Shown here: piece after piece, positions 16,857-25,178 of the stretch
Layout: every line of letters begins with the position of its first letter
Numbering within the stretch: position 1 is the stretch's first letter
Source: Lachnospiraceae bacterium
GTDB lineage: Bacteria; Bacillota; Clostridia; Lachnospirales; Lachnospiraceae
Assembly: GCA_029071325.1 (NCBI GenBank)
Contig: JAIEAP010000042.1
Coordinates: 246,337-310,336, forward strand
Direction: 5' to 3'
DNA length: 64,000 nt
Notes under the pieces: generated by a model
The model's database searches: none
Told to the model about the DNA's origin: nothing
Seen by the model: the letters and a program-made list of their open reading frames with translations, nothing else
Program-made: the position numbers and the translations under genes

Positions 16857-17051
16857 TCACAGGATTTGCAATACGCGCTTAATCTCTTCAATATACTTCT
16901 CTCCCGAGCGCTCCCCATAAATGATATGGTTGATATACTGGGGTGTAGTTCCTACCATTGAGGCCAGTTCCTCCTGACTCATCTCCAGTTCTACAAGTCT
17001 CAGCTTTATCGTTTTGCCAAACGGTGTGATCTGTCTTTTTGTTTTTGCCAT
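16857..17051 (-). CDS. Small XRE-family DNA-binding protein
   Basis: 64 residues, almost entirely one helix-turn-helix domain of the Cro/C1 type: MSQEELASMVGTTPQYINHIIYGER forms helices 2 to 4 (positions about 24-48; the recognition helix contains TPQYINHI). GGGGAG lies upstream of the ATG. It faces a second XRE gene across a 172-base AT-rich gap with a palindrome. The arrangement resembles a cI/cro-like switch, but no phage genes are nearby, so it could be a remnant or a stand-alone regulator. Confidence 0.75.
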   Translation of the reverse strand: MAKTKRQITPFGKTIKLRLVELEMSQEELASMVGTTPQYINHIIYGERSGEKYIEEIKRVLQIL

Positions 17052-17124
17052 AAGATACGTCTCCCCTTTTCTTGTGTTTTCTAATTGAGTTCACAAATAA
17101 ATTGTTGTATAATTGTATAATGGT

Positions 17125-17147
17125 GCATAAATATATCACATTTATGC
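17125..17147. promoter_or_regulatory. Candidate operator palindrome between the two XRE genes
   Basis: GCATAAAT and its reverse complement ATTTATGC are separated by 7 bases in the AT-rich divergent promoter region. Its place suggests binding by one or both neighbouring regulators (inference). Confidence 0.4.
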
Positions 17148-17168
17148 TTTTTCTATTATAATTCATAT

Positions 17169-17197
17169 TTGTTAATTTGTCAATTCATATTTATAAA
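17169..17197 (+). promoter_or_regulatory. Likely promoter of the 118-residue XRE gene
   Basis: TTGTTA (17169-17174), a 17-base spacer and TATAAA (17192-17197), 26 bases upstream of the ATG at 17224. Confidence 0.45.
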
Positions 17198-17223
17198 ATA
17201 AGTGTATCGAAAGAAGGAATACT

Positions 17224-17580
17224 ATGACCATCAGCCAACGTATTTTTGCCATTTTGCGCGAACGTAATCTATCACAAAAAGAACTTGCCCAGTACACCGG
17301 CATTTCACCTGCCGCTATCAGCAGTTGGAAATCAAAAGGGACAAATCCATCCTCCGACAAGATCATTTCCATCTGCGAATTTCTAAATGTAGAACCTTAT
17401 TATCTGCTGACTGGATCCATCGTTCCGGGAACAGAACTGGTGCAGGACGAACCGGTAATTTATGGCATAGATGATACGGAACAGATGCTTATCCGGCAAT
17501 TCCGACTCCTGTCCCCGCTGGATCAGGGGCGGATTCTCGGTATCATAGAACAGATGCTGGAACAGAATTCTCAGCATTGA
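17224..17580 (+). CDS. XRE-family transcriptional regulator
   Basis: 118 residues. The N-terminal helix-turn-helix (about 1-66) contains LSQKELAQYTGISPAAISSWKS and ends with FLNVEPYYLLTG, as in SinR- and phage-repressor-like proteins. The C-terminal 45 residues (IDDTEQMLIRQFRLLSPLDQGRILG) are a short helical dimerisation segment seen in many Firmicutes XRE proteins. AGAAGGA precedes the ATG. The target is unknown, most likely its own divergent promoter region. Confidence 0.85.
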   Translation: MTISQRIFAILRERNLSQKELAQYTGISPAAISSWKSKGTNPSSDKIISICEFLNVEPYYLLTGSIVPGTELVQDEPVIYGIDDTEQMLIRQFRLLSPLDQGRILGIIEQMLEQNSQH

Positions 17581-17670
17581 TTCTTTTTGGATCTACTGAT
17601 ATAGTTCTGTCTCTTTTTGCACCTGTTCTTGCAGTACATCATACTGTGATTTCCGGAGAGAATGCAAATT

Positions 17671-17991
17671 CTATTCCTCTATAGCCAGAAGTTCCAGAAC
17701 TTCGTCCTTATTCTGCAGACCGATAGACTTGCCTTCGCAGACTCCATGCTTCATAACCACTAATGTAGGAATACTCATAATCTGATATTTCAGAGCAAGA
17801 GCCGCTTCTTCGTCTACATTGACCTTTCCCACTTTGACCTTGCCTGCCAGTTCCTCTGCCAATTCATCCACCACCGGGGACATCATTTTGCATGGTCCAC
17901 ACCAGTCCGCCCAGAAATCCAGCAGAACAGGTATTTCACTCTTTAATACTTCTTCCTCAAAATTCTCATTGGTAATTGTTACAACAGCCAT
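17671..17991 (-). CDS. trxA: Thioredoxin
   Basis: 106 residues with the WCGPC redox centre (C31 and C34) and the cis-proline segment [12 protein letters not shown]. It reduces cytoplasmic protein disulfides. AAAGGAGG precedes the ATG. A 194-bp MITE-like element lies between this gene and prfC upstream, so trxA may use a promoter inside the element or depend on read-through from prfC. Confidence 0.96.
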   Translation of the reverse strand: MAVVTITNENFEEEVLKSEIPVLLDFWADWCGPCKMMSPVVDELAEELAGKVKVGKVNVDEEAALALKYQIMSIPTLVVMKHGVCEGKSIGLQNKDEVLELLAIEE

Positions 17992-18024
17992 CTTTTTTCC
18001 TCCTTTTGCCTGGTTAATTGCGTC

Positions 18025-18218
18025 TTCTATTCACAGTTTCCTCACCCACATGCGTAAAATCAGCCAGCAAGCTGTCTGCCGCCGCTACGCGGCTTTACAT
18101 TTTACTTATGTAGGTGAGGTTCCTGCTTCGCAGCATGAATTGTCTCCTGCCATCAGTCCCTTACATGCACGCATGACGTTTCTAATGGCAGGAGGCAATT
18201 CAACTGTGAATAGGAACA
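18025..18218. mobile_element. MITE-like element inserted at the 3' end of prfC
   Basis: A 194-bp non-coding element with perfect 12-bp terminal inverted repeats (CTATTCACAGTT, 18027-18038, and its complement, 18202-18213). It is flanked by a 12-bp direct repeat GTTAATTGCGTC (18013-18024 and 18219-18230) that includes the prfC stop codon and looks like a target-site duplication. Inside are two long hairpins: CCTCACC...GGTGAGG (about 18041-18118) and a stem of about 17 bp starting GAATTGTCTCCTGCCAT (about 18137-18200). About 48 bp at its left end recur, inverted, at 57.29-57.34 kb. No transposase is encoded. Confidence 0.7.
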
Positions 18219-18219
18219 G

Positions 18220-19809
18220 TTAATTGCGTCCAAATTCCGATAAAATAAGTCCCTCGTTGCGGTCCAGCGTCATGCCTGCACTCCAGGCATTCACAAACAG
18301 CAGCAACGGATTGCCTTTTAAATCCATGATCTTCTTCATATCTGAAGTCCCGGTCAGCTTGTCCATATCAAGGTCTTTGTTTTCAATCCAGCGGATATGC
18401 TCATAAGGCAGATTCTCCAGCCGTATTTCCACATTATATTCATTTTCCAGCCGGTATTTCAGCACATCAAACTGCAGCACTCCTACCACTCCCACGATGA
18501 TCTCTTCCATGCCGCCCTGATATTCCTGAAAGATCTGGATAGCTCCTTCCTGTGCAATCTGCATGACTCCTTTGACAAACTGCTTTCGTTTCATGGTATC
18601 CACCTGCCGTACTCTGGCAAAATGTTCCGGTGCAAAGGTGGGGATTCCCTCAAAAGCAAATTCCTCCTTTGTTGTGGTAAGCGTGTCTCCGATGGAAAAT
18701 ATGCCCGGATCAAACACTCCGATGATATCTCCTGCATAGGCTTCTTCTACGATCTTGCGCTCCTGTGCCATCAACTGCTGCGGCTGCGAGAGCCGGATAC
18801 TTTTTCCCCCTTGTATATGCTTCACCTCCATACCTGCCTCAAAGCGGCCGGAGCAGATCCTCATAAAGGCGATCCTGTCTCTGTGATTCTTATTCATATT
18901 TGCCTGTATCTTAAATACAAAGGCCGAAAAATCCTCTGAAAACGGATCCACCGTTCCCTTATCCGACTGTCTGGGCAGGGGCGGGCTGGTCATGGTAAGG
19001 AAATGCTTCAGAAATGTCTCTACACCAAAATTCGTCAGTGCTGACCCGAAAAAAACAGGTGACAACTCCCCTTTTGACACCAGATCCATATCAAATACCG
19101 CACTGGCTCCGTCCAGAAGTTCAATCTCACCCTGTAATGTATCCAGCGCATCTTCTCCGATTTCAGACAGGAGCATAGGATCATCCAAAGCAAAATCATG
19201 CTCTTCCCCCTCTTTTGTTCCCTTTAAGGTATCGGAAAACAACATAACCTTTTTTGTATTACGGTCGTATACCCCTTTAAACTCTTTACCCGATCCTATG
19301 GGCCAGTTGACAGGGCATGTGGCAATACCCAGCTCCTTCTCAATCTCATCCAGCAGCTCAAAGGTATCGTTGGCATCCCGGTCCATTTTGTTGATAAACG
19401 TAAAAATAGGAATGTGCCGCATCACACATACCTTAAACAACTTTCTTGTCTGGGCTTCCACACCCTTAGATCCGTCAATGACCATCACAGCCGAGTCCGC
19501 AGCCATCAGGGTACGGTAAGTATCCTCCGAGAAATCCTGATGCCCGGGCGTGTCCAGAATATTGATACAGCAGCCATCGTAATTAAATTGCAGGACCGAG
19601 GAGGTAACGGAGATACCTCTTTCCTTCTCAATCTCCATCCAATCGGACACGGCATGCCGCGCCGTTGCTTTTCCCTTCACGGATCCCGCCAGATTGATGG
19701 CGCCCCCGTACAACAGAAACTTCTCTGTCAATGTCGTCTTGCCTGCATCCGGGTGCGAAATAATGGCAAATGTCCGTCTCTTCTCGATCTCTTGCTTCAA
19801 GTCAGTCAA
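18220..19809 (-). CDS. prfC: Peptide chain release factor 3
   Basis: GTPase that removes RF1 and RF2 from the ribosome after peptide release. 529 residues, full length. The G domain has G1 [12 protein letters not shown], the switch I segment [11 protein letters not shown]3 DTPGHQDF and G4 NKMDR; RF3-specific C-terminal domains follow. The stop codon lies in the 12-bp repeat that borders the downstream MITE-like element. Confidence 0.96.
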   Translation of the reverse strand: MTDLKQEIEKRRTFAIISHPDAGKTTLTEKFLLYGGAINLAGSVKGKATARHAVSDWMEIEKERGISVTSSVLQFNYDGCCINILDTPGHQDFSEDTYRTLMAADSAVMVIDGSKGVEAQTRKLFKVCVMRHIPIFTFINKMDRDANDTFELLDEIEKELGIATCPVNWPIGSGKEFKGVYDRNTKKVMLFSDTLKGTKEGEEHDFALDDPMLLSEIGEDALDTLQGEIELLDGASAVFDMDLVSKGELSPVFFGSALTNFGVETFLKHFLTMTSPPLPRQSDKGTVDPFSEDFSAFVFKIQANMNKNHRDRIAFMRICSGRFEAGMEVKHIQGGKSIRLSQPQQLMAQERKIVEEAYAGDIIGVFDPGIFSIGDTLTTTKEEFAFEGIPTFAPEHFARVRQVDTMKRKQFVKGVMQIAQEGAIQIFQEYQGGMEEIIVGVVGVLQFDVLKYRLENEYNVEIRLENLPYEHIRWIENKDLDMDKLTGTSDMKKIMDLKGNPLLLFVNAWSAGMTLDRNEGLILSEFGRN

Positions 19810-19871
19810 AATAGTTCCTCCTATGGTAACAGCGGAATATCCGCTAATTTTGAGTGGTATTGTAAGTCAGG

Positions 19872-19916
19872 CGGAGTGCCGGGCGCCAAAGCAGCCGGAC
19901 GCTCCGATTCCTGTAC
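19872..19916. other. GC-rich hairpin between spoIIIAH and prfC
   Basis: CGGAG...CTCCG ends with an inner GCCGG/CCGGA-type stem; no T run follows. It could be the end of the spoIIIA transcript or part of the prfC leader. The rest of this 169-base gap shows only an AGCGGA-TAT-TCCGCT hairpin 25 bases before prfC. Confidence 0.3.
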
Positions 19917-19978
19917 AACATATCCTACCCTTTATTGTAATGTATTTTCCCTCGTTTTCCAACAAAAATATTCTGCGG

Positions 19979-20659
19979 CTATTGGTCTCCCTCTGTCTCC
20001 GCCTGTTCCTCTCCGGCAGAATTTCCTTGTTTCTGGATCTGAGTGATAATGATATTCGCCGCATCAATGCCGGTCTTGCGTTTCACAATATCCTCAATCT
20101 GCGCCCGCTTGGCATCTGTCACCTCTCCCATATCCAGCACAACATCCACGCTGTTATCTGTGATGCTTACCACCACGTCGGTAAAGCCTTTTGCCTCCAG
20201 AAGCATCTCTGCCGCATTTTCCTTCTCTGCCACACTGGTCATGGCGATCATCTGATTGACGGCATCCTGCTTCTGCGCCTCTTCCAGATTTGCATTGTCG
20301 ATGATCCCCTGCAATGTTTCTTTATTTCTGGAGCGCACCTGCTCCCTTGCAAATTTCATCTCCGAAGCATAATCCATACTCTGTCCGTCTGTACTTGCCA
20401 TAACTGCCTCTCCCGGATTCTCCATCGACGCCTGCATATCCTCGCTGTTATCTTCCGTATCTGTAAAAATATCTTCCTCTGCCAGTATATCTTCGTCAGA
20501 AATATCATAGGAAAGTTCCATATCATCTGCGACGCCTGCCTGCGTCATAATGTCTTTATCCTTTCCGTTTGTCCCCGCAAAACTCACATACCCCGCCACT
20601 GCGATCATCAGTGCCAATGCGGTGATAATCAGCTGATTTTTACGAAATATTTTTTTCAC
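19979..20659 (-). CDS. spoIIIAH: Stage III sporulation protein AH
   Basis: 226 residues with one N-terminal transmembrane helix (LIITALALMIAVAGYVSFAG), a long acidic linker and a C-terminal YscJ/FliF-like ring-building domain (about 120-215). In the mother-cell membrane SpoIIIAH pairs with forespore SpoIIQ to form the feeding-tube channel. It overlaps spoIIIAG by 4 bases and is the last gene of the operon. Confidence 0.92.
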   Translation of the reverse strand: MKKIFRKNQLIITALALMIAVAGYVSFAGTNGKDKDIMTQAGVADDMELSYDISDEDILAEEDIFTDTEDNSEDMQASMENPGEAVMASTDGQSMDYASEMKFAREQVRSRNKETLQGIIDNANLEEAQKQDAVNQMIAMTSVAEKENAAEMLLEAKGFTDVVVSITDNSVDVVLDMGEVTDAKRAQIEDIVKRKTGIDAANIIITQIQKQGNSAGEEQAETEGDQ

Positions 20660-21258
20660 TGTCCACCCTCCTGCCAGTTCATTTTTGCTATTTTTATTCT
20701 ATGAGCCTCCACCGGAAATAATGCCAAAACCGCCTCAGAAATATTCTGTTTTACCACAGGGTCATCACCTCCCGATGCCACCACCAGGATTCCTTCGATC
20801 CGGGGCGCCAGCTCCTGTGAAATAAACGGCGTATTCCCATTTTCTGCCTCGTCATATACGGTGGTCTGCTGGCTCTGCGTATCTTTTGTATGATGCACGG
20901 CGCTTCCGTCCGTCTCTTCTTCCGTGCTGCTCTGGGAAGTAATATCCTTCTCCACAATCTGGGTGCCGCTGTCCTTATATGTGATCATAACCACTACCTC
21001 GCCTGCTCCCTCAATCTGACTTAAAATGTCCGCAAGCCTCCTTTCCAATTCTTCTCCGGAAACCGTTTCCTTCTTCTGCTGCACCGCCTGTTCCTTCTGC
21101 TCCTCTTCCTGCTTCGATGTCTCCTTCTTATCTCCCACCGGAAGGACAATTACCAACAGCAAAATGCCAATCAGTACCAGGATAAGATAATCCGATTTTT
21201 CCGGCTTACGCTTCTTTAATCGCCCGAACATCTGCCGAAACCATTCCCCCTGTTTCAT
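20656..21258 (-). CDS. spoIIIAG: Stage III sporulation protein AG
   Basis: 200 residues: a basic N-terminus, one membrane helix (LILVLIGILLLVIVLP) and an extracytoplasmic ring domain (about 70-200) containing LSQIEGAGEVVVMITY and the ending LFPVEAHRIKIAKM. It forms the large ring of the SpoIIIA-SpoIIQ channel. A Lys/Glu/Gln-rich linker (about 44-68) follows the helix. Four-base overlaps with both neighbours suggest translational coupling. Confidence 0.92.
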   Translation of the reverse strand: MKQGEWFRQMFGRLKKRKPEKSDYLILVLIGILLLVIVLPVGDKKETSKQEEEQKEQAVQQKKETVSGEELERRLADILSQIEGAGEVVVMITYKDSGTQIVEKDITSQSSTEEETDGSAVHHTKDTQSQQTTVYDEAENGNTPFISQELAPRIEGILVVASGGDDPVVKQNISEAVLALFPVEAHRIKIAKMNWQEGGQ

Positions 21259-21752
21259 AAATGCGCCTCCTCAATCGTAACCTGATCATAGTCCAGTTGA
21301 TAGTATTCCGTTACTTCTTCCAGGACATCCTGATATCCCCCTGCCTCTTTAAACCCGATACACAGACTGCTGATGGCGTAATTCTCATCCAACTGTGCTT
21401 CCACATAGGCAGGCTCATATTCCATCCGTTCCAGCATATGGATCACATCCTCCTCCACCGCCTGTTCATACTGCTCTCTTGCATAAGCTCTGCCAAGATC
21501 CGCCACCTTTTCGTTATCACGCTGTATATTGTCCATGTTCTGCCAGAACGTCTGATAATCCAGAGCGTTTAAAAACGCATCCTTGTCAAGCACAATCCGG
21601 CCTAACGGAGCTATGACCGCCATAATTACCACCACCTGAAAAAAAAGCTGTACATATTTTTCATAGATCTTGCCCTGCAGAAGATACAGCAGTACATTGC
21701 CCGCGATCAACAAGATGACAATGCCCTTGACCCACTGTAAAATTCCCTCCAT
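21255..21752 (-). CDS. spoIIIAF: Stage III sporulation protein AF
   Basis: 165 residues from the ATG at 21752, which has GAGGAGG upstream; a longer reading to 21779 would run into spoIIIAE. Two N-terminal membrane helices (GIVILLIAGNVLLYLLQG and FFQVVVIMAVIAPLG) precede a ring-forming soluble domain. It is an essential part of the mother-cell channel complex. Confidence 0.9.
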   Translation of the reverse strand: MEGILQWVKGIVILLIAGNVLLYLLQGKIYEKYVQLFFQVVVIMAVIAPLGRIVLDKDAFLNALDYQTFWQNMDNIQRDNEKVADLGRAYAREQYEQAVEEDVIHMLERMEYEPAYVEAQLDENYAISSLCIGFKEAGGYQDVLEEVTEYYQLDYDQVTIEEAHL

Positions 21753-21762
21753 TGTTACCTCC

Positions 21763-22926
21763 TCATCCCGTGACAGCATTGCTGGTAGTCGCTACAATTG
21801 CGATAGTCACCACAAAGAGAACCAGTGACGTCAGCAGGATCTTCACCATCAGCACGCAGCCCACATAGACACCGTTGATACTTCCGGCAATCCTTTTGTC
21901 TGCGACAGGCTCCGTCACCGCAGCCGTCACCTTATACAATAACGCCAGAATCAGCAGTTTGAGAAACGGCAGCATCGCGATCAGCAGCAATACAATAATA
22001 CCAGCAGTCCCCACACTGCTCTTGATGACCATACCTGCACCTAAGAGCATATCGCTTAAAGCATTGGAGATGTTCCCGACCCCCGGTATCATACCTACTC
22101 CCCTAGTCACGCTGCTGGTCTTCAACCGGTCCACCGCAGGCGCTACCATTACCTGTATCACATTTAAACCCACAATAACAGAAATCACACATTTTAAGCA
22201 CCAGCGTATTCCATCCTCCAATAACTCACACATTCTGGTAAACTTCTCACCTTTTACCATGTAATTCATGAACTGCAGCACTACCAGAACCTGTACGAGA
22301 GGGACCAGCAGTTCCAGCATGATCCACTGTACCGCATAGATCACCATAAATGCCAGCTGATAAAATCCCGCCGAAGTAAGATTTGCCAGCCCCAAGGACA
22401 GCGACATACAGAAAACCGGCACCAGCACAGTCATGAATTCTATGATACGATTCAACGCATCTGTCACGATCCCGCCTGCAATCTGGAATGATTTTAAAAG
22501 CATAACCATCATCTGCATATAAATCAGGGCAAAACAAATGTCCGAGACATAGGAATTACGGAACGCTTCCGCAATATTCTTGACAAACGTACAACTGACT
22601 GCCAGCAGCAGGACCATGATCAGCAGACTCTTATTTGTCTCAATCTCTGACCACAGCAGCTCCAATAGCTGTTCCATCAGTTTCTTCCCGTCTAACTCCC
22701 ATTTTCCCTGTATCAACTGCCCTACTAAATCGGAAAATGTGATGTCATCCAATTCTTCCTGCCCCTGTACAAAGTTATCCAGTTCCCCCACATCCAGCAT
22801 ATCAAAATAGTCCTGCGTATAATCTCCTGCTTCCTTTGCAAAAACCCACACAGGCATCCGCGTGGCACACAGCACCGCCAGAAGCACAAAGCATATCCGG
22901 ATGCAGTTCTTCATCCGCCCACTCAT
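21763..22926 (-). CDS. spoIIIAE: Stage III sporulation protein AE
   Basis: 387 residues: a probable signal sequence (about 1-30), an extracytoplasmic acidic stretch, then about seven membrane helices (110-385). The conserved SpoIIIAE segment GVGMIPGVGNISNALSDMLLG is present (positions about 275-296). It is the multi-pass component of the channel, sometimes compared with secretion-system export gate proteins. It overlaps spoIIIAD by 4 bases. Confidence 0.93.
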   Translation of the reverse strand: MSGRMKNCIRICFVLLAVLCATRMPVWVFAKEAGDYTQDYFDMLDVGELDNFVQGQEELDDITFSDLVGQLIQGKWELDGKKLMEQLLELLWSEIETNKSLLIMVLLLAVSCTFVKNIAEAFRNSYVSDICFALIYMQMMVMLLKSFQIAGGIVTDALNRIIEFMTVLVPVFCMSLSLGLANLTSAGFYQLAFMVIYAVQWIMLELLVPLVQVLVVLQFMNYMVKGEKFTRMCELLEDGIRWCLKCVISVIVGLNVIQVMVAPAVDRLKTSSVTRGVGMIPGVGNISNALSDMLLGAGMVIKSSVGTAGIIVLLLIAMLPFLKLLILALLYKVTAAVTEPVADKRIAGSINGVYVGCVLMVKILLTSLVLFVVTIAIVATTSNAVTG

Positions 22927-23306
22927 AGGAATACCCCTACGGTCTCTATCAAACCCATAAGTACCGGCATACTGACCAGAATAATCGATATTTTGGCAAA
23001 CATTTCAATCTGCCCTGCCACCGAAGCATATCCGGCGTCTCTGCATACATCCGTGGCAAATTCCGCCGCATAGGATATTCCGATCATTTTCAGTATCATG
23101 ATAAGATATCTTTCGTCCACTGGAAGCAGCGAACGGATGGTATCCATATAAGAGAGAACAATTTCCAGCTTACTGACTAGAAATGCAAATATGAGCGCAC
23201 AGCATGCCAGACTCGTGAGTATACCGTATTCGTTCCTGTACTGCCTTAGGAATAATCCCAGGAACGCCGCTACAATTCCTAAAATCCCTATTTTTACGAT
23301 ATCCAT
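22923..23306 (-). CDS. spoIIIAD: Stage III sporulation protein AD
   Basis: 127 residues with four hydrophobic helices. KIGILGIVAAFLGLFLRQ and the segment MIGISYAAEFATDVCRDAG (about 78-96) are typical of SpoIIIAD. It is a small membrane subunit of the channel, paralogous in part to SpoIIIAC. It starts 14 bases after spoIIIAC. Confidence 0.93.
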   Translation of the reverse strand: MDIVKIGILGIVAAFLGLFLRQYRNEYGILTSLACCALIFAFLVSKLEIVLSYMDTIRSLLPVDERYLIMILKMIGISYAAEFATDVCRDAGYASVAGQIEMFAKISIILVSMPVLMGLIETVGVFL

Positions 23307-23320
23307 ATGCCTATCCTTCC

Positions 23321-23515
23321 CTATAATGCGAACAGCGACTTAATTGTCTCAAAGAGATCATAGATATAGGGAACGATCCAAAACAGCACGATGAGCAAAC
23401 CTGCAAGACTCGTCATAAATGCATGTTCTTCCCGTCCGCTGTGCTTTAACACCTGACTGATAACCGTCACTAATATGCCTACTGCCGCTATCTTAAATAT
23501 CAAATTTACACTCAT
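23321..23515 (-). CDS. spoIIIAC: Stage III sporulation protein AC
   Basis: 64 residues, the usual size, starting MSVNLIFKIAAVG. Two membrane helices flank the polar segment LKHSGREEHAFMTS. The start at 23515 has GAGGATGTATG upstream. Longer readings into spoIIIAB are unsupported. Confidence 0.92.
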   Translation of the reverse strand: MSVNLIFKIAAVGILVTVISQVLKHSGREEHAFMTSLAGLLIVLFWIVPYIYDLFETIKSLFAL

Positions 23516-23525
23516 ACATCCTCCA

Positions 23526-24044
23526 TCAGATGAGCACCAGCACCAGGAATACACCTCCTGCTGCGCACAGATATGCGCTCACCTTAAGTTTTCCTGCCAA
23601 CTCCCGCTGTTCCTTGCCAATACAGAAATCAATCTGCTCCATTAACTGTTTGGCCGCTTCCGGAACCATATCCCTGCCGGTCTGTCCCACCAGACTGCCG
23701 CAGTCTGCAAAAATACGCGCCTCCTCACCGGACCAGTGAAAATCTTTTCGATATTTCTCCGCCAGTTCCTGCCAGATTATCCGCGGACTGCTGTTTTCGT
23801 ATTTCTGCAGTTCTGCTTCCATATCCGCAAAAAATGCTTCAAAGGGCGGTTCCTGCCGTTCCTTAAGCAACGCGGCAATTTCCGGCAGCGGACGCCTGCG
23901 CTGCACCATTTCATATTCTATACACCATATGTATTCCTTCCACAGCAACAGTTGTTGGTAATGGCCGCGTAGCCTGTTGCAATAATCCCAGCCCATTCCG
24001 GCCGCTCCCGCCAGAATCAGTACCGCACCTAATAGTCTGACCAT
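23526..24044 (-). CDS. spoIIIAB: Stage III sporulation protein AB
   Basis: 172 residues with a hydrophobic helix at each end and a helical cytoplasmic-side middle, resembling type II secretion F-domain proteins as described for SpoIIIAB. Visible family segments are LLLWKEYIWCIEYEM and GRDMVPEAAKQLMEQI. It overlaps the end of spoIIIAA by 16 bases. Confidence 0.92.
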   Translation of the reverse strand: MVRLLGAVLILAGAAGMGWDYCNRLRGHYQQLLLWKEYIWCIEYEMVQRRRPLPEIAALLKERQEPPFEAFFADMEAELQKYENSSPRIIWQELAEKYRKDFHWSGEEARIFADCGSLVGQTGRDMVPEAAKQLMEQIDFCIGKEQRELAGKLKVSAYLCAAGGVFLVLVLI

Positions 24045-24997
24045 AATTGTCTGCCCGTCCCATCCATAACTGCATACCCTCTGCCTCTCCTGGCATCACA
24101 TCTTATCACGATGCACCGGTCAAAGATCCCACACTCCAGCCATCGCTTTAACCGAGGTTTCTTACGCGCCTGTTCCACTCCTTCTGCGTGTATTGTCCCA
24201 AGAATACGGCTGCCGGAATACAATACCTGTTCCACTGCCGCAAAATCCTCCTCCCCTCCCAGTTCATCCACCGCAATCACCTCCGGGGACATAGAGCGCA
24301 GCAGCATACGCATCCCCACTGCTTTACTGCAGCCATCCAGCACATCCGTACGGATGCCCAGATCATTCTGCGGGATTCCTCGATGGCAGGCTGCGATCTC
24401 AGACCGTTCATCCACAACTCCTACCCTGCACCCGCTTCTCCCCCCTGCTCCGTCCGACAGCAAACGGATACAGTCGCGCAGCAGCGTAGTCTTCCCCATT
24501 CCCGGCGGAGACATGATCAGAGTATTCAAGGCGCCGCCTTCTCCGTATAGATACGGATAAATCCTTTCGGCACAACCCCTGCACTGATGGGCAATACGGA
24601 CATTCAGGAACTGGATGTCCTGAAGCGCGACCACCCGGGAATGCTCCGACACAGCTCGTCCTGCCACACCCACACGATGTCCTCCCTCCAATGTAAGGAA
24701 CCCCTGCCTCAATTCCTCTTCATAGGCATAGATGGAATAACGACTTAAGAACGTGAGAATTGCCTGGATATCACTCTCCCGGACAATGTATGCCGCCCGC
24801 ATTCCCCGCACCAGCTCCGGCTCCTGAAGGCGCAGGAAATATTCCTCCCCACCACTGTAAAACTGCATGGGACGGTTGATCCGCACACGTATTTCCTCCA
24901 TGTTCCGCCACTGCTCCCGCTCCCTCTGCTTCTCCATACACGCAGTTAAAGCCTGTCTGATATGAGGCGGGAAAATCGTCACGATCTCATCCAGCAT
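24029..24997 (-). CDS. spoIIIAA: Stage III sporulation protein AA (ATPase)
   Basis: 322 residues. A secretion-ATPase-like domain with Walker A SPPGMGKTTLLRD (about 165-177) and the Walker B-like segment EVIAVDELGGEED. It is thought to power the SpoIIIA-SpoIIQ channel. I choose the ATG at 24997 (MLDEIVTIFP) because of AAGGAGG upstream; the reading to 25072 would run across the operon promoter. It is the first gene of the operon, followed without gaps by AB to AH. Confidence 0.94.
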   Translation of the reverse strand: MLDEIVTIFPPHIRQALTACMEKQREREQWRNMEEIRVRINRPMQFYSGGEEYFLRLQEPELVRGMRAAYIVRESDIQAILTFLSRYSIYAYEEELRQGFLTLEGGHRVGVAGRAVSEHSRVVALQDIQFLNVRIAHQCRGCAERIYPYLYGEGGALNTLIMSPPGMGKTTLLRDCIRLLSDGAGGRSGCRVGVVDERSEIAACHRGIPQNDLGIRTDVLDGCSKAVGMRMLLRSMSPEVIAVDELGGEEDFAAVEQVLYSGSRILGTIHAEGVEQARKKPRLKRWLECGIFDRCIVIRCDARRGRGYAVMDGTGRQLWSDY

Positions 24998-25053
24998 AAT
25001 ATCCTCCTTATACAATCCCATATAATTGGCTGCCAGGATTTTCCTTACGACTA

Positions 25054-25082
25054 AATATATGACCTGTCCCACGAAATATTCC
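25054..25082 (-). promoter_or_regulatory. Candidate SigE promoter of the spoIIIA operon
   Basis: Minus strand GGAATATT (25075-25082), 13 bases after ATATT, and CATATATT (25054-25061) resemble the mother-cell sigma-E pattern (ATATT, then CATACAAT). It lies about 57 bases upstream of spoIIIAA. In B. subtilis this operon is SigE-dependent. Confidence 0.5.
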
Positions 25083-25116
25083 TAAACAATTGCATAACAG
25101 TTCCATGATAAAAACC

Positions 25117-25145
25117 TTGCAAGTATCATTATTTATGTTTAGAAT
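25117..25145 (+). promoter_or_regulatory. Promoter of apbE
   Basis: TTGCAA (25117-25122), a 17-base spacer and TAGAAT (25140-25145), 33 bases upstream of the apbE ATG. Confidence 0.55.
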
Positions 25146-25178
25146 ATACAAATAGTACTTGATTCGGAGGCACCAGCT

